10,361 bases of DNA from CAYNNP01 sp964398215 (GCA_964398215.1 CAYNNP010000233.1:1-10361), one strand, 5' to 3'; positions 1 to 6,518 are shown, counted from the first letter of the stretch. A program made the numbers and translations. The notes: generated by a model not told the origin, from the sequence alone.

Positions 1-2
1 GG

Positions 3-68
3 GACAGAGATGGCTACTTTAAGACGAAACCGGACGAGCCTTGGTCAGGAATAATAGGGACTGACTAA
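3..68 (+). CDS. C-terminal fragment of an unidentified plus-strand gene (5' part outside the window)
   Basis: Frame 3 is open from the window edge to a TAA at 66-68. It encodes 21 residues reading DRDGYFKTKPDEPWSGIIGT then D. The composition (Asp, Gly, Pro, Trp, Lys) looks like a real protein tail rather than random sequence. It converges on the minus-strand oxidoreductase, and the two stop codons overlap at 66-67, a compact tail-to-tail arrangement. The piece is too short to assign a family. A chance open frame of this length is possible, so confidence is modest. Confidence 0.4.
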   Translation, partial: DRDGYFKTKPDEPWSGIIGTD

Positions 69-1387
69 ATGAGCTCGGTTTTTCCTGGGATGGCGAAGCC
101 GATCTTCTCGCGCGGTGCTTTGATGTCGAACTCTTGGGGGAACAGAGATTGCTCTGATTTGTTCGTTAGGAAATCCCAGGTCACTTTCTGGCCGGTGTAG
201 GCGGCAGTACGACCAAGCACAGCGGTCAATGAACTCTCGGCGGTATTCTTTAGTTCAACGATTGGATTGCCACTGCGAACTGAATCCACAAGGTCTTTGT
301 GTTCCTGTTTGTACGCGGCGCCAATGTTGCCTTTCATCGCCCAGCTTTCCTTGCCACTGCGATCGGTGATCGACGCGCCTTTATTGCTGCCGAAAATCGT
401 ACAGATGCCTTTGGTTCCGTAGATCACGTTGCTGTTATCACCTTTCGTGCCTGGAATTTGACGGCACATGAATGACAGCACGCGGTTGCCAGAGTAAAGA
501 TAGTCGACTTCGACGTTGTCCCACATCTCACTGTCATCTGGACGCGTGAATCTTCCGCCAGCGCCGTATGCTGACTCGGGCGGTCCACCCATGATCCAAT
601 TCATCGTATCAATGTTGTGAACAGCTTGTTCGGCGATTTGATCACCGGACATCCAGACAAAGTGCATCCAGTTATAAATCTGGTACTCAGTATCGGTCAT
701 CCCTGGCTTGCGATTGCGATACCAGATTCCTGTTGCGCAGTAGCGAGTCGTCGCGCTGATGATATCGCCAATCTCGCCACCATGAATACGCTTGATGGCT
801 TCCATGTAATTGGTTTGGCGTCGGTATTGAGTTCCCGTCACGATCGCTGTCTTGTTGGCGCGGGCCTTGGCGTCTGCCCACATGCAAACCTTGAAGCCAG
901 CTGGATCCACGCAAGTTGGTTTTTCCGCAAACACATGCTTGCCCGCATCGACGGCTTCGGCGATGTACTGCGGCCGAAAACCAGGAGGCGTCGCGAACAT
1001 TACAATGTCAATGTTCTTGTCATCCAAGATTCGTTTGTATCCATCGATTCCGCTGTAAACACTTCCCGCTTCGACTTCGACTTTCGATTCATATTTCTCC
1101 AAGCCCTTGAGTAGACGTGGTGGCTTTTCTGGATCAAGGTCCGCGATCGCTGTAAGTTTGACATTCTCGTTGGCCGTCAAAGTATCATTCGCCGCGCCGC
1201 CACCGCGCCCGCCCGCACCAACCAATCCGATTCGTACTAGATCTTGGGACGGTGCTGGTTCGTCACCGCGAATTGGTCGAGTCGATCCAGCTAGCCCCGT
1301 TGCAACGGTCGCAGCGGTCCCTGCCTTGATAAAATTGCGTCGCGTTGGGGTTTGATCAGTATCTGAAGCGGGCGTTTTGTCGGTCAT
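65..1387 (-). CDS. Tat-exported Gfo/Idh/MocA family NAD(P)-dependent oxidoreductase
   Basis: 440 residues from ATG 1387. This start is preferred over an in-frame start 27 bases upstream (1414) because AAGGA lies 8 bases before it. Residues 15-21 are TRRNFIK, a twin-arginine motif, followed by an Ala/Gly/Thr-rich hydrophobic stretch, so the protein is probably exported folded. The Rossmann fold starts near residue 51 with GLVGAGGRG (54-62). AEKP (154-157) is the family's hallmark loop, and QAVHNID (254-260) carries the conserved His/Asp segment of the C-terminal domain. Members oxidise or reduce sugars and related polyols with NAD(P), and planctomycetes hold many exported copies. The substrate cannot be read from sequence. 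The gene stands alone: it is convergent with the fragment at its 3' end and divergent from the beta-helix gene. Length and motifs look intact. Confidence 0.93.
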   Translation of the reverse strand: MTDKTPASDTDQTPTRRNFIKAGTAATVATGLAGSTRPIRGDEPAPSQDLVRIGLVGAGGRGGGAANDTLTANENVKLTAIADLDPEKPPRLLKGLEKYESKVEVEAGSVYSGIDGYKRILDDKNIDIVMFATPPGFRPQYIAEAVDAGKHVFAEKPTCVDPAGFKVCMWADAKARANKTAIVTGTQYRRQTNYMEAIKRIHGGEIGDIISATTRYCATGIWYRNRKPGMTDTEYQIYNWMHFVWMSGDQIAEQAVHNIDTMNWIMGGPPESAYGAGGRFTRPDDSEMWDNVEVDYLYSGNRVLSFMCRQIPGTKGDNSNVIYGTKGICTIFGSNKGASITDRSGKESWAMKGNIGAAYKQEHKDLVDSVRSGNPIVELKNTAESSLTAVLGRTAAYTGQKVTWDFLTNKSEQSLFPQEFDIKAPREKIGFAIPGKTELI

Positions 1388-1586
1388 TCCAAGTTTCCTT
1401 GATGAGTACAACACGTGGATGGGGAGAGCAGACTATCTTAATGTAAAACGCGTCACGATACAGTGTTGTGATTCAACAAGCGATCCACAGACACGCGAAT
1501 CGCCAAATAACCGGCCCGGTTGGTGGTTCAGGCAGATGCGACCAGCAGCAAAACCCTTTGAGTCCTTTCCGTGAGAGCCAATTTTG
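1388..1586. promoter_or_regulatory. Divergent intergenic region with two dyads
   Basis: This 199-base region must hold the 5' signals of both the minus-strand oxidoreductase and the plus-strand beta-helix gene. Two exact inverted repeats are visible. TGTTG and CAACA (1464-1468 and 1474-1478) are separated by 5 bases. AACCGG and CCGGTT (1509-1514 and 1516-1521) are separated by 1 base. Either could be an operator. No convincing -35/-10 pair was found in either direction. The oxidoreductase ribosome binding site lies at the left edge. Confidence 0.3.
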
Positions 1587-2930
1587 ATGCGTAGCCTATT
1601 CGTTTTTTTGATTCTACTTTTGGCGACCTCGTCATCCGATGCTCAATGGGATCGTGCGGAGGAGCAAATTGCGGAATTGCGATCTTTGGCAGACTCCACA
1701 GCGACGTTGCAAAATGAATTGGATCAATCCGGTAACCTGAATCTGAAAAAGAAGCACTATCGAATCACGAAAACACTGCATGTTGATTTGGCCAAGCACG
1801 GAGCGGCTTTGATAGACGCCAGTGTTGGCAGCACTCTGATCATGGATGGCGCGGGCCCTGCGCTGCGAATCGTCGGGACTCATCAAGGCACTGCGTCGCC
1901 AAAAACTTTCAAACCGAAAACATGGAACCAGCGAATGCCGACGATTCGCGGGCTGGAGATCTTGGGTGCAAACCCAAAGGCAGATGGTATCCAATTGGAT
2001 GGGACCGTTGCGGCGATCGTGTCGGGAGTCAGCGTACGTTGGTGCCGACACGGAATTCATCTTGCGAACCGGAACCGCAACGTGATCATTTCAGATTGCC
2101 ACCTGTACGATAATTCTGGGATCGGAATTTTCTTGGATGACGTGAACCTTCACCAAATCAATGTCAAGGGAACACATGTTTCCTACAATCGCGGCGGTGG
2201 CATTGTCGTGCGTGATGGAAACGTTCGTAATCTACAAATTGTAGGCTGTGACATCGAAGGCAATATGCCAGCGGATCAGACACCTACTAAAACTGCGAAT
2301 GTCTTGATCGACGTTTCTGGTTCGCCGGGCGACAAATCAAAATCGATCGCGGAAATATCGATTACTGGATGCACGATTCAGCACGCTGCAAACTACGGTG
2401 CTGGCAAAACGAAGGGGGTTGCGCTAGGTGGAGCCAATATTAGGTTGGCGGGAAAGGAGATCTACCCGATCAACTCTGTGACAATCAGTGGCAACGTGTT
2501 GAGCGATACGACCACGAACGTGGATTTGATGCACTGCCACGACATCATTATCGCCAACAATAACTTCTTCGCACCGGGAGACCAAAACTTGCGGGTCGGG
2601 CACAGCGAGCGAGTCAACGTGGTCGGCAACACGTTCAATCCACGGAATTTCGTCCGGCCTGGTACCATCGTTTTCGACCAGTGCCGATCTTGTGTGCTTA
2701 GTAATTCAACACTGCATAAACTTGCGGACGAGAATGGCGCTGTGCAGATCATGCGATGCAGCGAATTTGTGATTGCCAATCTGATCTTTTCGTCATGTGA
2801 ATCGGGAATCGTTTTCGATAACTCGCGCTCTTGTTCCGTCGCAAACTGTCGCTATGTCGACTTTGGACTGAACAAAAAAACTGTGGTAATCCGTCCACCT
2901 ACGGACTCGATCAGGGTGCAAAAACCCTAA
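1587..2930 (+). CDS. Secreted right-handed parallel beta-helix repeat protein
   Basis: 447 residues from ATG 1587; a TTG codon directly upstream is an alternative start, and no strong ribosome binding site is visible. Residues 1-19 form a Sec signal peptide: Arg2, a Leu/Ile/Phe core, then SSSDA with likely cleavage after Ala19. From about residue 100 to 440 the sequence is a series of roughly 20-25 residue coils with Gly/Asn/Asp at the turns, for example IVGCDIEGN, ITGCTIQHA, ISGNVLSD, IANNNFF and VVGNTF. This is the pattern of pectate lyase-like beta-helix proteins (Beta_helix/NosD-type repeats). Such proteins are often polysaccharide lyases, hydrolases or surface adhesins. I see no recognisable catalytic signature, so the substrate is unknown. 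The fold is well supported; enzymatic activity is only a possibility. Confidence 0.85.
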   Translation: MRSLFVFLILLLATSSSDAQWDRAEEQIAELRSLADSTATLQNELDQSGNLNLKKKHYRITKTLHVDLAKHGAALIDASVGSTLIMDGAGPALRIVGTHQGTASPKTFKPKTWNQRMPTIRGLEILGANPKADGIQLDGTVAAIVSGVSVRWCRHGIHLANRNRNVIISDCHLYDNSGIGIFLDDVNLHQINVKGTHVSYNRGGGIVVRDGNVRNLQIVGCDIEGNMPADQTPTKTANVLIDVSGSPGDKSKSIAEISITGCTIQHAANYGAGKTKGVALGGANIRLAGKEIYPINSVTISGNVLSDTTTNVDLMHCHDIIIANNNFFAPGDQNLRVGHSERVNVVGNTFNPRNFVRPGTIVFDQCRSCVLSNSTLHKLADENGAVQIMRCSEFVIANLIFSSCESGIVFDNSRSCSVANCRYVDFGLNKKTVVIRPPTDSIRVQKP

Positions 2931-3086
2931 GAAACACTGGTGTTTTCCAGACGCTGCTATGCAAGCAAAACTTAGCTGAGGGAAAACCCGTACACCTAGT
3001 TTTCCTGATTAGGGTTGACCGAATACAGCCAGCTTTGATTTAACAAATTCAATCGAATTTCATTCCAAGTTTGAGTCAGGGCAGTG
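2931..3086 (+). promoter_or_regulatory. Intergenic segment with competing inverted repeats upstream of the regulator
   Basis: Several short complementary blocks compete for partners. AAACAC (2932-2937) pairs with GTGTTT (2940-2945). GTTTTCC occurs at 2942-2948 and again at 2999-3005, and both copies are exact complements of the single GGAAAAC at 2981-2987. AACCC (2985-2989) can pair with GGGTT (3012-3016). A weak sigma70-like promoter for the regulator could use TTGACC (3015-3020) and GATTTA (3037-3042), spaced 16 bases. Whether this is an attenuator-like switch, an operator array or chance is not decided by the sequence. Confidence 0.3.
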
Positions 3087-3767
3087 ATGACAAACTTTCA
3101 AAAACAGTATCAATACGTCTATGCGTTGGGTACCGGTGAGTGGCTGGATGTTGCGGAGAACGCGGCCTATGACATGAACGTTAATTTTGTTCGTGTTCAA
3201 TCCGTGCTTCATTTTTTGACAACCGCTAGCGCGATCTCGTCGGACCAAGTGTTGTTTATTGACACGCAAACCAATGCGGACTATCGCGAGATTCACGATC
3301 AAATTCGCGATCATCAAATTGATTGTTCGGTGATCGCAGTCACTGGCACGATGGATCCAAAAAGTCTAAATGCAGTAACGGAGTTGCGTGCGGACCAAAT
3401 ATTGATGCTTCCTGCATCGCAAAAAACCACTGCTGACTTGATCCGCCACGGCCTCAGTTCTCAGCAGATCGTTCGGCATCGATTTCAAGTGGAACGAAGC
3501 TATTTGCGAAAGAGCAACCTGGATAAACGTGAGGAATCCGTTCTGCAGCTGGCGATCCACGGAGCATTGAACAAACAAATCGCTTCGAAGCTGGATGTCC
3601 ACATCAAGACGATCGAACGTATTCGCAAAGACGCCTACAAGAAGCTTGATGTTCAGACCGTCGCGGAGATGGTCCGAGTCATGACGCTAGCAGAATTGTA
3701 TGACGTCTTTTTTAAGCGAGAATTGGGTCAACAGCACCTGCAAACCAGCCTGAATTCTTGCGGTTAA
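3087..3767 (+). CDS. FixJ/LuxR-type response regulator with an atypical receiver domain
   Basis: 226 residues from ATG 3087; a GTG codon sits immediately before it, with only a weak AGGG upstream. Residues 145-200 are a LuxR/FixJ helix-turn-helix: LDKREESVLQLAIHGALNKQ begins it, then IASKLDV and TIERIRKDAYKKL form the recognition region. The N-terminal 120 residues resemble a receiver fold. FID59 sits at the phosphoacceptor position and VT86G at the switch threonine. However, the N-terminal acidic pair is absent (the strand reads YVYALGTGEW), and the usual Lys-Pro is replaced by Leu-Pro in MLPAS (107-111). The receiver may therefore not be phosphorylated in the usual Mg-dependent way. No histidine kinase is adjacent, so it is an orphan here. 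The DNA-binding call is firm; the pseudo-receiver reading is inferred. Confidence 0.85.
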   Translation: MTNFQKQYQYVYALGTGEWLDVAENAAYDMNVNFVRVQSVLHFLTTASAISSDQVLFIDTQTNADYREIHDQIRDHQIDCSVIAVTGTMDPKSLNAVTELRADQILMLPASQKTTADLIRHGLSSQQIVRHRFQVERSYLRKSNLDKREESVLQLAIHGALNKQIASKLDVHIKTIERIRKDAYKKLDVQTVAEMVRVMTLAELYDVFFKRELGQQHLQTSLNSCG

Positions 3768-4094
3768 AATTCGTCGGATGTTCGGATTAGCGAAAAACCA
3801 ATGCCCGTGGTTCTTGGCCGCGTGCAGACGCAGAACGCTGGATCTGACTGTGCAATTCTAAAGCAGCAAAACCTGTTTTTGCCCCTGAAATCCAGCTGCG
3901 CGACCGGTGCATTGGATTGCGAACAGCTTTTCCACACGGCACAGCTTACCTAAAACGTTCGTGCGACAATGACATTCGTTTGCATTCGATGCAAATGCCT
4001 GCTTAGCGCTTCGCGGCGACGGATCTCTTCGTTAGCGTATTGGTTCTTGTTGAACACTCAATTACGCTGCTCGCCGAACGGATTACAACGCCGC
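3768..4094. other. Gene-free stretch with a strong palindrome
   Basis: These 327 bases hold no convincing gene. An open frame from 3969 continues into the gene at 4095, but its 42 extra residues are rich in Cys, Arg and Ser and unlike the acidic protein that follows, so I treat them as untranslated. Visible structure includes GCAAAAC (3866-3872) facing GTTTTTGC (3875-3882), a weak AT-rich hairpin with a T run that could end the regulator transcript. The long inverted repeat at 3977-3997 is listed separately. No clear promoter is seen. Confidence 0.5.
3977..3997. promoter_or_regulatory. Palindrome, candidate operator
   Basis: TTTGCAT (3979-3985) and ATGCAAA (3989-3995) are exact inverted repeats around TCG. 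They extend outward by one G-T and one C-G pair to 9-bp arms. The element lies about 100 bases upstream of the ATG at 4095. The length and symmetry suit a dimeric helix-turn-helix regulator, and the FixJ/LuxR protein just upstream is an obvious but untested candidate. Confidence 0.35.
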
Positions 4095-4964
4095 ATGTCG
4101 CCCGAAGATTCATTCCAAGTACCTTTCGAAACTGACTCCCAAATCACCGAAATCTCCGAAGAAAAACCCGATGCAATCGCTGAGAGCCCTGAGTCCATCG
4201 AACTGACCCAGCCGTTCGTTGGCCAGTGGAACAGTTTGATCAGCACGACCAACTGGGAGAAAGGAAAGATCATCAGCGAGTGGCGATCGGCCCTGATGGA
4301 ATCTGGCTCGGATGCGACAGAGTATTCCGACGAAGCGTGGTCTCGCAAAGTCGGTGGGGTGACTGCACCTCATGTTGGTAGATTGCGCCGAGTATACGAC
4401 CGGTTCGAGACCAGCTTTGAATCCTATGAAGGACTGTACTGGAGTCATTTTCTGGCGGCATTGGATTGGGACGACGCTCCGCTTTGGCTGGAGGGTGCGT
4501 CCAAGGAGACGTGGAGCGTTTCTAATATGCGAGACAAGCGCTGGGAGGCGCATGGGGCCGTGGAGTCAAATCGTCCTCAGCCTGGCCAGGTTGTCGAAGT
4601 CGACACGGACGAAGATGTCGTGATGCCTGCCCAGGGTGGCGGCAAGACAAAGGAATATGGTGACGATCCAAGTGGTGTTGCATCAGGCCCGGTTTACGAA
4701 GGACCGGATTTTGGCGAAGAAGAACCGCTGGGTGGAACGGGCGAATCGAAAAGCGCGAAAGCGAATAGTGCGTCGACGGCCGAAGAGCCTGAGGTGCCGG
4801 TACAGCCATTCGTAGGATTGCCGGAATTGCCAGAAGACTTGAGCGAAGCCATGGAGTCTTTCAAGCTTTCATTGCTACGGCACAAGACGGGCGGCTGGCG
4901 CGACGTTGACGCCGAAACCGTACAAAAGTACTTGGACGCTATTGGAATCATGATCCGCGCATGA
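4095..4964 (+). CDS. Uncharacterised acidic protein with a central helical module
   Basis: 289 residues from ATG 4095, taken as the start because the upstream in-frame extension has non-protein-like composition. Three parts can be seen. Residues 1-38 are a Glu/Ser/Asp-rich disordered head. Residues 40-155 are a compact, Trp-rich, probably helical region that includes VTAPHVGRLRRVYDRF (89-104), LYWSHFLAALDWDDAPLWLE (114-133) and WSVSNMRDKRWEAHG (140-154). Residues 156-235 are a low-complexity Gly/Glu/Pro/Asp linker, followed by a helical tail (248-288). QPFVG occurs twice, at 39-43 and 237-241, bracketing the core and linker. The spacing of WSH, then A-x4-WSV, then M/L-R resembles helical DNA-associated modules such as the N-terminal part of DUF1016/YhcG proteins, but this is pattern memory and not a family assignment. 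There is no signal peptide or membrane segment, so it is probably cytoplasmic. Confidence 0.8.
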   Translation: MSPEDSFQVPFETDSQITEISEEKPDAIAESPESIELTQPFVGQWNSLISTTNWEKGKIISEWRSALMESGSDATEYSDEAWSRKVGGVTAPHVGRLRRVYDRFETSFESYEGLYWSHFLAALDWDDAPLWLEGASKETWSVSNMRDKRWEAHGAVESNRPQPGQVVEVDTDEDVVMPAQGGGKTKEYGDDPSGVASGPVYEGPDFGEEEPLGGTGESKSAKANSASTAEEPEVPVQPFVGLPELPEDLSEAMESFKLSLLRHKTGGWRDVDAETVQKYLDAIGIMIRA

Positions 4965-4973
4965 CCGTTTGAT

Positions 4974-5168
4974 TCATGGCGCCCAAAACCTCAGGCTAAT
5001 GCCCGAGGATATATGCTGACGCCATTTCTTGGCTAACGCACCGATGTCTTGGATCCGAAGGTTGGCAGCTTCGGAGAACCTCATCCCGCAAGCGTAGAGC
5101 GTCATCAGAAAGGTTCGGTGCTTGAGGTTCTCTGTGCATTGGATCAGTGCGTCTGAGGTGGTGCCGTT
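4974..5168 (-). pseudogene. Tyrosine recombinase (phage integrase/XerC-D type) remnant
   Basis: On the minus strand a frame bounded by TAA at 5169-5171 and TGA at 4974-4976 encodes 64 residues. It includes LIQCTENLKHRTFLMTLYAC followed by GMRFSEAANLRIQDI. This is the classic start of the tyrosine recombinase catalytic domain, where the Arg in GxRxSE is the first catalytic arginine. Similarity runs from about 5168 to 5043. Everything N-terminal to it, and the downstream Lys, HxxR, His and Tyr residues, are missing. The frame left of about 5043 does not look like recombinase sequence and runs into the dispersed repeat at 4994-5028. With no start codon and most of the domain gone, it cannot be functional. 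The IS orfA fragment lies immediately on its missing N-terminal side. Confidence 0.75.
4994..5028 (+). repeat. Dispersed repeat, copy 1
   Basis: GGCTAATGCCCGA, three variable bases, then TATATGCT (4994-5017) recurs in inverted orientation at 10192-10215, with 21 of 24 positions identical and all differences in the three-base spacer. Weaker similarity continues to 5028 (7 of the next 11 bases). A related half-site GGCTAACGCACCGA starts 37 bases further on, at 5031-5044. The copy sits where recombinase similarity ends. Confidence 0.6.
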
Positions 5169-5219
5169 TTAGGGGGCCACGCGGATGCTTAAAATGGGTG
5201 ATCCCCAAGGAACCGTAAG

Positions 5220-5456
5220 ATGCCAAGGAAGAACCAGCCGAAGCCTACCGCACGTCGCACCTATGATGACAATTTCAAGGCTGAGGCCGTACAGATGCTA
5301 CTTGATGGACACTCAGCGCAATCGATTGTTGAGCGTCTGGGAATCTCTGGAACCAATTTGCTTTATCGATGGAAGAAACAGCATCTTGAAAAAGCAGGGC
5401 CAGTTGGCGCGGCGGTTGATCTCGCGGTACTCGATGGAATTTTGTGGTGGCGCTGA
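5220..5456 (+). pseudogene. Truncated IS3/IS911-family transposase OrfA
   Basis: 78 residues from ATG 5220 with AAGGA 8 bases upstream, so the translation start is intact. Residues 12-58 match the HTH_Tnp_1/IS911 OrfA pattern: RRTYDDNFKAEAVQMLLDG, then SIVERLGISGTNLLYRWKKQ, where the helix-turn-helix ends in the usual Trp-Lys. Family members continue with a leucine-zipper coiled coil to about 90-110 residues and then frameshift into OrfB, the DDE catalytic subunit. Here the protein leaves the family pattern near residue 70 (about 5430) and stops at 78. No OrfB is present. It is an insertion sequence relic that cannot transpose. I could not define terminal inverted repeats. Confidence 0.8.
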
Positions 5457-5642
5457 CAAGTAAAGAGTCTCGCGACCGCGAAACGAATCGCAATACAAAC
5501 AACTCCAATGTGCCGGAACAGCGCAAACGCCTCCACTATGTCGCAGAGACCACACTATCAATGACGTTTCTACTTGCGCCCGATGTTCCGGCAATTGCAG
5601 CGTTTGCTCGGTCCGGCCTACTTACTGTGTTGCTGGGTTTGA
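5457..5642. other. Unassigned spacer between the IS relic and the AIM24 gene
   Basis: These 186 bases hold no recognisable gene or remnant. A plus-strand open frame starting at 5444 crosses the stretch and runs into the antisense of the AIM24 gene. Its product is basic and Leu-rich and matches nothing I know. No clear terminator hairpin was found for the leftward AIM24 transcript. Confidence 0.4.
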
Positions 5643-6518
5643 TTAGCCGGCTTGGAATGTTACTTCTTCGAATGGCTGGATTACGACGAAACCTTCGCCG
5701 ACGAATTCCATCTGAATGGACTCGCCGCTGCCGCGTCCGACAAACGTCTTGAATGACACGTCTGTCTTGAAGTTCGGTGTTAGATTTCCGGACCAGGCGA
5801 TCGTTGCGTTCGGGTCGGTGATGACGGGTTGGTCTGGGGTAACAATCAAAGTCATCGGCTCGTAGTGCGATGTGATCGCGACCATGCCGGTCCCTTCAAG
5901 TTTCACATTGAATAGACCACCGGCCATCATTGCCGTGATCTTTCGCATCATTTTGATGTCCCACTCGATCCCGTTTTCCAGACAAAGCAGATCATTGCCA
6001 TTGACGAATATTGCTTCGTTGTCGAGATACAGGATTTGAATTTTCTTGCCGGAATCCGCAAGGTACATCCGCCCTCTGCCTTCGGCTTTGGTCAGCCGTG
6101 TCCCTTCGCCGGTGACCGCCTTTTTCAACAACTTGCCCAGGCCCTTGTCCAGCATGCCTTCGCGTTTGTATTTAATGTTGCCCACATGGGCGACCATCGC
6201 GCCGGTTTTGATCATGATGTCGCCATCAAGGTTGACCTCCAACATTCGAGCGCTTTCCATTTCGAACAGGCCTTGGCCACGATCCCTCTGGCGACTTTTT
6301 TCGATGAATTGGCCGATCGAGTAGCGGTTGTCGTCGTCTGACGTGCTGTGATCGATACCTTGCTGTTGGATAGTTGGCTGTGCGGCCAGTGTGGGAACAG
6401 GACCATTGACTGGGACCTGCACGGCGTCACCGCAACCAGGGCAGCGAAGTCGCTTGCCGGCGTATTCCGGTTTGGCTGACAGAGTTTGTCCACACTCACA
6501 GTTGATCAGAATCGACAT
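5643..6518 (-). CDS. AIM24 family protein with N-terminal zinc ribbon
   Basis: 291 residues from ATG 6518, preceded only by an A-rich AAAAAG. Residues 1-32 form a small zinc ribbon with Cys7, Cys9, Cys26 and Cys29 (NCECGQTL and RCPGCG), a module often found at the N-terminus of planctomycete proteins. A linker follows to about residue 75. Residues 80-290 match the AIM24 (TIGR00266/DUF124) beta-sandwich family: SARMLEVNLDG, IKTGAMVAHVGNIKYKREG, LYLDNEAIFVNG and GLFNVKLEGTGMVAI, ending near EGFVVIQPFEEV. Bacterial AIM24 proteins have no settled function; the eukaryotic namesake is a mitochondrial inner-membrane factor. There is no signal peptide or transmembrane segment. The gene lies downstream of the DUF1559 pair on the same strand, but the assembly gap prevents deciding whether they share a transcript. 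Confidence 0.88.
   Translation of the reverse strand: MSILINCECGQTLSAKPEYAGKRLRCPGCGDAVQVPVNGPVPTLAAQPTIQQQGIDHSTSDDDNRYSIGQFIEKSRQRDRGQGLFEMESARMLEVNLDGDIMIKTGAMVAHVGNIKYKREGMLDKGLGKLLKKAVTGEGTRLTKAEGRGRMYLADSGKKIQILYLDNEAIFVNGNDLLCLENGIEWDIKMMRKITAMMAGGLFNVKLEGTGMVAITSHYEPMTLIVTPDQPVITDPNATIAWSGNLTPNFKTDVSFKTFVGRGSGESIQMEFVGEGFVVIQPFEEVTFQAG

Noticed and set aside
617..1114. 165-residue plus-strand open frame inside the oxidoreductase
   Set aside because: It is antisense to a gene with full family motifs, and its product resembles nothing; a shadow frame.
3969..4094. 42-residue N-terminal extension of the 4095-4964 protein
   Set aside because: The Cys/Arg/Ser-rich residues are unlike the acidic protein, and the region contains a strong palindrome; treated as untranslated.
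4209..4223. QPFVG motifs of the 4095-4964 protein as ligands for the SHD1 domains encoded nearby
   Set aside because: Sla1 SHD1 recognises NPFx(1,2)D; QPFVG lacks the Asn and Asp, and the proteins are predicted in different compartments.
4996..5226. 76-residue minus-strand open frame across the scar
   Set aside because: It is in a different frame from the recombinase similarity and crosses the start of the IS orfA; no family resemblance.
5444..5752. 102-residue plus-strand open frame between the IS relic and the AIM24 gene
   Set aside because: It overlaps both flanking features, has no ribosome binding site or recognisable motif, and ends antisense to AIM24.
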